This document shows positions 1 through 6,983 of a stretch of 13,563 bases of DNA, one piece after another. The stretch is from Acidobacteriota bacterium (GTDB lineage: Bacteria; Acidobacteriota; Terriglobia; Terriglobales; Acidobacteriaceae), in contig JAJXXG010000698.1 of assembly GCA_021781255.1 (NCBI GenBank), positions 1 to 13,563 on the forward strand. Direction: 5' to 3'. The translations under genes and the position numbers were made by a program. The stretch's first letter is position 1; every line of letters starts with the position of its first letter. The notes beneath the pieces were generated by a model. It saw only the letters and a program-made list of their open reading frames with translations. It was not told where the DNA came from and searched no databases.

Positions 1-2954
1 TGATTGCCAAGAGCACTTACGTCTGGCTGGCGCAGCTAAGCCGCAAGTACGGCCGTCATATCGGACGGCTCGACGAGATTCCCGACGAGGATCTGGCGCA
101 GCTTGCAGCGCGCGGCATCAACTCGCTATGGCTGATCGGCGTGTGGGAGCGCAGCCGCGCTTCGCGCACCATCAAGCAGCTTTGCGGCAATCGAGAGGCA
201 GTTGCCTCGGCTTATTCGCTGTTCGATTACCGCATCGCCGACGATCTGGGCGGCGAGGCGGCCTACATTCATCTGCGCGATCGCGCTTTTCATCACGGTA
301 TCCGCCTGGCCAGCGACATGGTGCCGAACCACATGGGCATCGATTCGCCGTGGGTGGTCGAGCACCCGGAGTGGTTTATCGGGCGCGGGGATTCGCCCTA
401 CCCGGCCTACAGCTTTGAGGGCCCCGATCTCTCGCATGACAGCCGGGTGGAGATCAAGATCGAAGACCACTACTTCGAGCAGTCCGACGCCGCGGTGGTC
501 TTCCGGCGCCGCGACAAAGCCAGCGGAGATACGCGTTATATCTATCACGGCAACGACGGCACCAGTTTTCCGTGGAACGACACGGCGCAGCTCGACTACC
601 TGAACCCCGCGGTGCGCGAGCAGGTGATTCAGACCATCCTGCATGTGGCGCGCCTGTTTCCGGTGATCCGCTTCGATGCGGCGATGACACTGGCCAAGCG
701 ACACTTTCATCGCCTGTGGTTTCCCGGCCCGGGATCGAGCGGAGCCATTCCTTCGCGAGCCGAGTACGGGATGGATCAGGCCGAGTTCGACCGTCACATG
801 CCGCACGAATTCTGGCGCGAGGTGGTGGATCGCGTCGCGGCGGAGGTTCCGGGCACGCTTCTGCTGGCCGAGGCGTTCTGGCTGATGGAAGGCTACTTTG
901 TGCGCACTCTCGGCATGCACCGCGTATACAACTCGGCGTTCATGAACATGCTGCGCGACGAGGATAACGGCAAGTACCGTTCGGTGATCAAGAATACGCT
1001 CGAATTCGATCCCGACATCATGAAGCGGTACGTCAACTTCATGTCGAACCCCGACGAGCGCACCGCCATCGACCAGTTCGGGAAAGGCGACAAGTACTTT
1101 GGGGTAGCGGTTCTGATGTCAACCTTGCCGGGCCTGCCGATGTTCGGGCATGGCCAGATCGAGGGCTACACCGAAAAGTACGGCATGGAGTACCGCTGGC
1201 CGCGGTACGAGGAAAATCCCGACCACTGGCTGGTGGAGCGGCATGAGCGTCAGGTTGCCCCGCTGCTGAAGAGCCGCTGGCTCTTTGCCGAGAGCGCGCA
1301 TTTTCTGCTCTACGATTTTTTCCATCCATCAGGCTCGGTGAACGAAGACGTTTTTGCCTACTCCAACCGGAACGGCGACGCCCGGGCGCTGGTGGTTTAT
1401 CACAACCGCTATGCGGACGCGCATGGGACCATCGATTTCTCATCGGCGTATGCGGACAAAGGCTCGGGCCAGCTCCGCCAGCGGCGCCTGACCGAAGGCC
1501 TGGGGCTGAGCGGTCATCATGGCGCGATCATTGCTTTCCGGGACTCGCTCACCGGGCTCGAATATCTGCGGCGGGCCGGCGAGCTGTACAACCGCGGGCT
1601 GACGCTGAGCCTTCACGCCTATCAGTGTCATGTTTTCATGGATTGGATCGAGCTTCAGCCCACGCCCGATCAACCCTGGGACCGGCTGGCCGAGTGGCTC
1701 GACGGCCGCGGCGTTGCGTCGCTCAGCGACGAGCTCGTCAATCTCGAACTCAGGCCCGTCCATGATGCGCTGAAGAAGCTCCTGGCGCCTGATCCGGTGC
1801 GGCACTTTGCCGATGTGGCGGCTCTGGGAGTTCCTGCGGCGGGCGGCGCAAGGGCGATGGGGACGGAGAGCGCGAAGAAGGCGGAGCGGCTGCGCAGCGA
1901 GTTCCTGAAAGAGGCATGGCCGCGCGCGGCCGCGCTGCTGCAACTGGCGGCGGATGCCTATGCCGTGCGCCGGAGTGAATCCGGCAGACCCGAGGCTGGT
2001 TACGAGGCGCCCGATGCCGCGGCGCAGGCGCAGGCTTTGACGAAGCTTCTCCGCGCGGCCATGCAGATTCCGGCGGTGGAAGCGCTCTTTTCGTCGCCAT
2101 GGACGGCCGCGGCGCGGAGCGTTCTGCCCAGTCCCAGTCCGCAACTGACCGCGACGGAGATGTGGGGCCCTGTGCTTGGATGGTGCGTGCTGCAGTGGCT
2201 GGCGGAATCGATCGACGCTGCCGAGCCGGCACGCACAGCTCTGGATCTGTTCGACCGTCTGCGCCTGCGCGAGCCCCTTGGCCAGGCCTTTACGGCGCTG
2301 GGTTTCAAGGGTGACGAGGCCTGGCGCGCGGCGGCTCGCATCAAGGTGCTGCTGCTGACCGGCGCCGACATCGGCAAGAGCGGCGAGGCGCAAGGCGCGC
2401 AAGAGCCCGGACCGGCCGCAGGCATGGGCGCCGCCGCGTCCGATTCCGCGCTGCAAGAGGCGAAGGCCGAATCAGTGTCTGCGCAGACGCAGCGCGAATC
2501 AGCCGCGGGCGCAGAAGAGCCGGCCGCGAGCGCGCCGAAGGGCTCGCTGAATGCGGAGACCGGGGAAGACGGCGTATCGCCTGCAAGCTCGCAGTCCGAG
2601 ACAGAGCAGGTTGCGCTTGCGCCGCCGCTCTGGCTCGATCCCGATGTGCGCTGGCTTTCCGGCGTGCATGAGTCCGAAGGCCATTTTTATCTGATCCGCG
2701 AGCGCTACGAGGAACTGCTGTGGTGGCTGCTGATGCCTGCATTGCTGCATCTGGCGGCCGAACCAGCACCCAGCCGCGCAGCGGTGGGCGCATTGAGCGC
2801 GACCGTGGCCAACGCACTGAACTCCGCCGAAGTCGCAGGCTATCGCATCAATACGCTGCTTGGACCGCTCGCCGCCGTCGAGGCCGATGAGGCTCCCGCG
2901 GCGGAATCTGCAGAGGCGAGCGACGACGCGGGAGCAGCCGCGCCGGAGGCATAG
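1..2954 (+). CDS. GH13 alpha-amylase-family glycoside hydrolase or transglycosylase, 5'-partial
   Basis: The reading frame is open from the left edge (first full codon at base 3) to TAG at 2952-2954, giving 983 visible residues; the true start is probably upstream. The four GH13 regions are visible: region I DMVPNH (105-110), region II IRFDAAM with nucleophile D225, region III LLAEAFW with acid/base E290, and region IV FMSNPDE with D351. It should therefore act on alpha-glucan linkages. In region IV the usual NHD is NPD, so the subsite -1 histidine is a proline, as in GlgE-type maltosyltransferases; substrate and reaction (hydrolysis or transfer) are undecided. After the barrel (to about residue 480) comes a long, mostly helical region, then a low-complexity Ala/Glu/Ser-rich stretch at about 790-865, a short Trp-rich folded segment (WLDPDVRWL, about 877-885) and an acidic Ala-rich tail. 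No signal peptide can be judged. The next gene is 274 nt away, so a shared operon is unlikely. Family assignment is firm, specificity is not. Confidence 0.88.
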   Translation, partial: IAKSTYVWLAQLSRKYGRHIGRLDEIPDEDLAQLAARGINSLWLIGVWERSRASRTIKQLCGNREAVASAYSLFDYRIADDLGGEAAYIHLRDRAFHHGIRLASDMVPNHMGIDSPWVVEHPEWFIGRGDSPYPAYSFEGPDLSHDSRVEIKIEDHYFEQSDAAVVFRRRDKASGDTRYIYHGNDGTSFPWNDTAQLDYLNPAVREQVIQTILHVARLFPVIRFDAAMTLAKRHFHRLWFPGPGSSGAIPSRAEYGMDQAEFDRHMPHEFWREVVDRVAAEVPGTLLLAEAFWLMEGYFVRTLGMHRVYNSAFMNMLRDEDNGKYRSVIKNTLEFDPDIMKRYVNFMSNPDERTAIDQFGKGDKYFGVAVLMSTLPGLPMFGHGQIEGYTEKYGMEYRWPRYEENPDHWLVERHERQVAPLLKSRWLFAESAHFLLYDFFHPSGSVNEDVFAYSNRNGDARALVVYHNRYADAHGTIDFSSAYADKGSGQLRQRRLTEGLGLSGHHGAIIAFRDSLTGLEYLRRAGELYNRGLTLSLHAYQCHVFMDWIELQPTPDQPWDRLAEWLDGRGVASLSDELVNLELRPVHDALKKLLAPDPVRHFADVAALGVPAAGGARAMGTESAKKAERLRSEFLKEAWPRAAALLQLAADAYAVRRSESGRPEAGYEAPDAAAQAQALTKLLRAAMQIPAVEALFSSPWTAAARSVLPSPSPQLTATEMWGPVLGWCVLQWLAESIDAAEPARTALDLFDRLRLREPLGQAFTALGFKGDEAWRAAARIKVLLLTGADIGKSGEAQGAQEPGPAAGMGAAASDSALQEAKAESVSAQTQRESAAGAEEPAASAPKGSLNAETGEDGVSPASSQSETEQVALAPPLWLDPDVRWLSGVHESEGHFYLIRERYEELLWWLLMPALLHLAAEPAPSRAAVGALSATVANALNSAEVAGYRINTLLGPLAAVEADEAPAAESAEASDDAGAAAPEA

Positions 2955-2989
2955 AACTCCGGCATTGCGCCGCATATTTTTCGGGAGCG

Positions 2990-3023
2990 GCCTCGGCAGT
3001 CACAGTTGCCTGTGACCAGAGGC
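2990..3023. other. Composite inverted repeat (hairpin) downstream of the GH13 gene
   Basis: GTCACAG (2999-3005) and CTGTGAC (3010-3016) form a perfect 7-bp stem with a TTGC loop. It is flanked by a second complementary pair, GCCTC (2990-2994) and GAGGC (3019-3023), separated by a small internal loop. It begins 35 nt after the GH13 stop. It could be a terminator, but no T-run follows, so it is not a standard intrinsic terminator. It could equally be an operator or a leader RNA structure for the redox operon, about 205 nt upstream of that operon's first start codon. Chance pairing is not excluded. Confidence 0.35.
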
Positions 3024-3111
3024 ACATCCCAACCGACGCCAACAGGAGCAAAGTTCCAGCCGGACCTTCTCTGGGGAGATGCCGGTGATCCTGCCGTGTC
3101 TTTGACCGATC

Positions 3112-3126
3112 GCGCAGGGCCTGCGC
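3112..3126. repeat. 15-bp palindrome upstream of the redox operon
   Basis: GCGCAGG (3112-3118) and CCTGCGC (3120-3126) flank a single central G, a perfect odd palindrome about 100 nt before the hoxE-like start codon. Such symmetry fits a dimeric repressor site. However, a 7-bp match at a fixed spacing is expected about once by chance in a GC-rich window this size, so functional support is weak. Confidence 0.25.
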
Positions 3127-3184
3127 AGCGCAACATCCGACCGGCGAGCACATCTCTGTTCCGGAGAATCTGCCCACATTGTGA

Positions 3185-3214
3185 GGGTTCGGCGCCGCGT
3201 GCTTTGCCGAACCC
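3185..3214 (+). promoter_or_regulatory. 9-bp perfect hairpin directly upstream of the hoxE-like ribosome binding site
   Basis: GGGTTCGGC (3185-3193) pairs perfectly with GCCGAACCC (3206-3214) around a 12-nt loop. The stem ends four bases before the AGGAGGG ribosome binding site (3219-3225). In the transcript it would sit at the edge of the ribosome landing site. It could affect translation or mRNA stability, or be a DNA operator. It lies in non-coding leader if the ATG at 3229 is the start. The pairing is seen directly; a regulatory role is inferred. Confidence 0.4.
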
Positions 3215-3218
3215 AGCC

Positions 3219-3225
3219 AGGAGGG
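3219..3225 (+). promoter_or_regulatory. Ribosome binding site that fixes the hoxE-like start
   Basis: AGGAGGG lies just before ATG 3229, with 3-4 nt between the core AGGAGG and the start codon. This strong site favours ATG 3229 over the in-frame GTG at 3181, whose extra residues (MRVRRRVL...) resemble no NuoE N-terminus and would place the leader hairpin inside the gene. Confidence 0.8.
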
Positions 3226-3228
3226 AAG

Positions 3229-3780
3229 ATGCCTACGGCTGCTCCTGAAGTTGCGCAGCGCGAGCTGGAAGCGCACGAGCGATTGCTGATCGATCAAGCC
3301 ATCTCCAGATACGGAAAGCGGCCGGGCGCGCTGCTGGGGATTCTGGAGACGGTTCAGTCAGCCAACGCGCACAAGTATCTGTCGATGGAAGCGCTGCGCT
3401 ACATTGCCGGCGAGACGGGCATTCCGCCGTCGAGGATTTATAGCGCAGTCACGTTCTATGCCCTGTTCAATCTCGAGCCCCAGGGCGAGCACGTGGTTTG
3501 CGTGTGCCGCGGAACCGCCTGCCACACCCGCGGCTCGCGCGATCTGCTGGAGAAACTCTGTCTTGACCTGGGCCTGAACGAGCGCGAGTCGTGCGAGAAC
3601 TGTGAGGCCGACAAAATGGCGCTGACGACTGGCGATCGCCGATTTACCGTGCGCACGGTGGCTTGTTTCGGGCAGTGTGCGCTGGCTCCGGTGGTCGAGG
3701 TCGACCACCACATTCTCAGCCACGTGAACGAGCGCACACTGCAGCGCGAAGTGAAGATGCTGCTGCAAGGGAGGAAGTGA
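3229..3780 (+). CDS. hoxE: NuoE/HoxE-like [2Fe-2S] subunit of NAD(H) oxidoreductase
   Basis: This 183-residue protein has the NuoE/HoxE/HydC plan: an N-terminal helical part (residues 15-80, with FYALF at 77-81) and a thioredoxin-like [2Fe-2S] domain. The four expected ligands are visible: C93 and C98 in CRGTACHTRG, and C146 and C150 in CFGQCALAP. In known complexes this subunit docks on the FMN-bearing NuoF/HoxF/HydB subunit and takes part in electron flow between NADH, FMN and other clusters. Four additional cysteines stand out: C91, C111 and the CENC pair C122/C125. The length is close to HoxE and NuoE. The stop codon overlaps the next start by one base (TGATG at 3778-3782), implying translational coupling. 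The symbol reflects closest operon resemblance to hoxEFU; nuoE, hydC or stnA are alternative names for the same family. Confidence 0.93.
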   Translation: MPTAAPEVAQRELEAHERLLIDQAISRYGKRPGALLGILETVQSANAHKYLSMEALRYIAGETGIPPSRIYSAVTFYALFNLEPQGEHVVCVCRGTACHTRGSRDLLEKLCLDLGLNERESCENCEADKMALTTGDRRFTVRTVACFGQCALAPVVEVDHHILSHVNERTLQREVKMLLQGRK

Positions 3781-6700
3781 TGCCGCGCATACAGGATATC
3801 GGCGCGTTCAACGCGGTGCGGGAGGCCGGACTGGCCAAGCTTACGCCTTCCATGCCCCGCATCACGGTGGGCATGGGAACGTGCGGCCGCGGCAACGGGG
3901 CGGAGGAGGTGTTTCACGCGCTGAACGAGGCGACACAGCGCAGCGGCCTGGATGTGCTGGTGGCCAGCGTAGGCTGTTTCGGGCCGTGCTTCCAGGAGCC
4001 GATTGTGAGCGTGCGCCTGCCCGGCAGTCCCATCGTGATGCTGCGGCGGGTGCAGGCTAACGACGCCGACCGCATTCTTGAAGGGGTTTCTTCGGGAACC
4101 CTGCCGCCGGACCTGGTTTACTGCAAGATCGAGGAGTGGGATCACATCACCGCGCACGTGCGCTATGGCCAGGGTCTGCCGGATATTCCGCTCTGGAGCG
4201 CGCTGCCTTTTTTCAAGGGACAGAAGAAGATCGTCCTGCGCAATTGCGGGCTTATCAGCCCTTCGGATATCGAAGAGCATATCGGCGTGGGAGGGTATCA
4301 GGCGCTCTACCAGGTGCTGATCGACAACCGTACCGAAGCTGTGATCGAGCAGATCAAGGCCTCGCGCCTGCGCGGCCGCGGCGGCGCGGGCTTTCTCACC
4401 GGGAACAAGTGGGACTTTCTGGCCCGGGCCAAAGCCGACACCAAATACATCATCTGCAATGCCGACGAGGGCGATCCCGGCGCGTATATGAATCGCAACG
4501 AGATCGAAGGCGATCCGCACTCGATGATTGAAGGCATGATTATCGGCGCTTATGTAACCGGCGCAACCGAGGGCATTGTGTACGTGCGCGCGGAGTACCC
4601 GCTTGCGGTGCGCCGCCTGAGCCGCGCCATCGAGCAGGCGCGCGAATACGGACTGCTGGGCAAGAACATCCTCGACCGCGGATTCGACTTCGACATCGAG
4701 CTGGTGCAGGGAGCCGGCGCATTTGTGTGCGGCGAAGAGACGGCGCTGATCGCCTCCCTCGAAGGTTTTGCCGGCCGTCCGCGTCCCCGCCCGCCGTACC
4801 CTGCGCAAAAAGGACTGTGGGGACGGCCGACCAGCATCAACAACGTGGAAACCTGGTACAACATTGCGCCTATCGTTACGCGCGGCCCGGCGTGGTTTGC
4901 GGAGACGGGCAGTTCCAAGAGCCCTGGCACGAAGGTGTTTTCGCTGGTGGGCAAAGTGCAGAACACGGGGCTGATTGAGATGCCTCTGGGCACGCCGCTG
5001 AAGAGCTTTATTTACGACATCGGCGAAGGCGCAGTGAACGGCCGCCGCGTGAAGGCGGTGCAAACCGGAGGGCCGTCCGGGGGGTGCATACCGGTGGAGA
5101 TGTTCGACACGCCCGTGGATTACGAGAGCCTGGCGCAGATCGGCTCAATCATGGGCTCCGGCGGGATGGTGGTGATGGATGAAGACAGCTGCATGGTCGA
5201 TGTGGCCCGCTACTTTATCGAGTTCACGCACTCCGAGTCCTGCGGCAAATGCGTGCCCTGCCGCGTGGGCCTCAACAAGGCTCTGCGCATTCTCAACTCC
5301 ATCGCCCGGGGCGACGGCACAAGCGCACAGCTCAATCTTCTCGACGAGCTTGGCCGCATGATCCGCGATTGCTCACTGTGCGCGCTTGGTCAGTCGGCGC
5401 CAAATCCCGTGCTCACAACGATCCGTCATTTCCGCGACGAGTACGAAGATCACATCGTTGCGCATCGCTGCCGCGCGGGCGTGTGCCAGGAGCTGGCGCT
5501 CTCGCCCTGCGAAAACAGTTGCCCGTTGCGCATGAACATTCCCCGTTTTCTCGAGCTCTACCGCGCGGGGAGGCTGGACGACGCGTTCGAGTCGGTGCTT
5601 CTCGATAATCCGCTGCCGGCTTCTACGGGCCGGGTCTGCCAGCACCCTTGCGATAATCGCTGCCGCCGCCAGTCATTCGATGAAGTGGTGAACATGCGCG
5701 AGGTGCATCGTCTGATTGCGGACTCGATATTTCAATCGGAGCGCTTCGACTCCATGATGCAGCGGATCCTGTCGCGGCGGCTTCCGCCCACGGGGCGCAA
5801 GGTTGCAGTTGCCGGATCCGGCCCGACGGGGCTGACTGCGGCCTTTTATCTGGCGATGCTGGGTCACGAGGTGACCGTGTTCGAGGAGCGCGGTGAGGCC
5901 GGAGGCATGCTGCGTTTCGCCATTCCCGAATACCGGCTGCCGAAGGCGGTGCTGCGCCGCGAGCTCGATCTGATCGAAGGCGTTGGAGTCCGCTTCATCT
6001 TCAATGCGCGTGTCGGCTCCGATCCGCCGCTGAACGACCTTGCCGCCGGCTTTGACGCCGTGTTTATCTCGATCGGCACGTGGAAGGAGTCCTGGCTTTA
6101 TCTGCCGGGTACGGAGCTCAAAGGCGTTTTCCCCGCGCTGATTTTTCTGGAGTCGGTCGCCCGCGGCGAACGAGTTCCCATCGGCTCCCGCGTGGCGATC
6201 ATTGGCGGCGGGAATGCGGCGATCGACTCGGCGCGCACCGTGCTGCGCATGGGCGCTCAGGCCACCATACTCTACCGGCGCGAGCGCAAGGACATGCCCG
6301 CCATCGACGAGGAGATTCAGGCGGCCGAAGAGGAGGGCGTACGCTTTGTTTTTCTGGCCGCGCCGCATCGCATCCTGGGCGGAGCCGATGGCGGCGTGAA
6401 GGCGATCGAAATCGTGAAGACGCGCCTTGGCGAATACGACAAATCCGGCCGCCGGCGGCCTATCCCCACCGACGAGGTGCAGCGCTTCGAGTGCGACAGC
6501 GTCATTCTGGCCGTCGGCGAGACCTTCGATATGGATTTTTGCCGGGCCTCGGGCCTCGCACTGAAGGAGGAAGGCACGATTGCGGTCGATCGCTTTACGT
6601 GCGAGACCAGCCGGCCGGGATTTTACGCGGGCGGCGACGTGATTACGGGCGCATCGAACATGTCGAATGCCATGAGCGGCGGGAAGCAGGCGGCGCGCAA

Positions 6701-6956
6701 GATCGACGGGCGGCTGATGGGCCAGGAAAAGGCGGGCATCAGTCGCTGGGAGCAGCTCTTCCCCGAGTTCGATTACAGCCGCAGCGCGCCCGGAGAGCCG
6801 AGCCTGTCACGCCGCCATGCCGCCGGGTGGCTGCCGGCGGCGGCGCGCGCGCGGACGCAGCAGGAAGTTGTCGCCAACCTTAGCCCGCAGGAGGCTCTGG
6901 AAGAGTGCCGCCGCTGCCTGCGCTGCGACCTGCGCGGCACTCCCAGCTCAAGTTGA
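3780..6956 (+). CDS. NuoF/HoxF/HydB-like NADH module fused to a GltD/NfnB-like NADPH flavoprotein
   Basis: This 1058-residue fusion has several modules. Residues 25-95: thioredoxin-like domain with only three candidate ligands (C35, C66, C70). About 145-480: NuoF FMN/NADH domain with GRGGAGF (199-205), NADEGDPGAY (227-236) and GAGAFVCGEET (311-321). About 485-545: the NuoF [4Fe-4S] site (C488, C491, C494, C534) with CALGQSAPNP, a form typical of HydB/HoxF rather than respiratory NuoF. From 577: GltD-type cluster domain (C577, C581, C620, C624, C628). FAD fold: GSGPTG (679-684). Second nucleotide fold: GGGNAA (809-814) and YRRERKDMPA (832-841), the pattern that in GltD/NfnB favours NADP(H). 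GGD (951-953) lies near the FAD end. The C-terminus carries CRRCLRC (C1043, C1046, C1049). It probably moves electrons between NAD(H) on FMN and NADP(H) on FAD. The frame is intact through the junction, so this is a real fusion. It sits 27 nt before the HoxU-like gene. Confidence 0.92.
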   Translation: MPRIQDIGAFNAVREAGLAKLTPSMPRITVGMGTCGRGNGAEEVFHALNEATQRSGLDVLVASVGCFGPCFQEPIVSVRLPGSPIVMLRRVQANDADRILEGVSSGTLPPDLVYCKIEEWDHITAHVRYGQGLPDIPLWSALPFFKGQKKIVLRNCGLISPSDIEEHIGVGGYQALYQVLIDNRTEAVIEQIKASRLRGRGGAGFLTGNKWDFLARAKADTKYIICNADEGDPGAYMNRNEIEGDPHSMIEGMIIGAYVTGATEGIVYVRAEYPLAVRRLSRAIEQAREYGLLGKNILDRGFDFDIELVQGAGAFVCGEETALIASLEGFAGRPRPRPPYPAQKGLWGRPTSINNVETWYNIAPIVTRGPAWFAETGSSKSPGTKVFSLVGKVQNTGLIEMPLGTPLKSFIYDIGEGAVNGRRVKAVQTGGPSGGCIPVEMFDTPVDYESLAQIGSIMGSGGMVVMDEDSCMVDVARYFIEFTHSESCGKCVPCRVGLNKALRILNSIARGDGTSAQLNLLDELGRMIRDCSLCALGQSAPNPVLTTIRHFRDEYEDHIVAHRCRAGVCQELALSPCENSCPLRMNIPRFLELYRAGRLDDAFESVLLDNPLPASTGRVCQHPCDNRCRRQSFDEVVNMREVHRLIADSIFQSERFDSMMQRILSRRLPPTGRKVAVAGSGPTGLTAAFYLAMLGHEVTVFEERGEAGGMLRFAIPEYRLPKAVLRRELDLIEGVGVRFIFNARVGSDPPLNDLAAGFDAVFISIGTWKESWLYLPGTELKGVFPALIFLESVARGERVPIGSRVAIIGGGNAAIDSARTVLRMGAQATILYRRERKDMPAIDEEIQAAEEEGVRFVFLAAPHRILGGADGGVKAIEIVKTRLGEYDKSGRRRPIPTDEVQRFECDSVILAVGETFDMDFCRASGLALKEEGTIAVDRFTCETSRPGFYAGGDVITGASNMSNAMSGGKQAARKIDGRLMGQEKAGISRWEQLFPEFDYSRSAPGEPSLSRRHAAGWLPAAARARTQQEVVANLSPQEALEECRRCLRCDLRGTPSSS

Positions 6957-6983
6957 AGCAGGCAGCGAGGAGGGCCGGCAGAT

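Noticed and set aside
1440..2456. 338-codon minus-strand open frame inside the GH13 gene
   Set aside because: Antisense to a gene with clear catalytic motifs; its product is Arg/Gln-rich with no recognisable domain.
2999..3016. CRP/FNR-like site (TCACA-N6-TGTGA)
   Set aside because: The half-sites are in the reverse order to the CRP consensus TGTGA-N6-TCACA, so it is reported only as an inverted repeat.
3102..3136. TTGACC as a -35 element for the redox operon
   Set aside because: No acceptable -10 element lies 16-19 bp downstream; the nearest A/T-richer hexamer is too far away.
3181..3228. Longer hoxE-like protein starting at GTG 3181
   Set aside because: The extra 16 residues do not resemble NuoE, and the strong AGGAGGG site is correctly placed only for ATG 3229.
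3456..5063. Long open frame (535 codons) on the minus strand
   Set aside because: It is antisense to the hoxE-like gene and the fusion, reads as low-information His/Arg/Ala-rich protein, and is explained by strong GC codon bias of the real genes.
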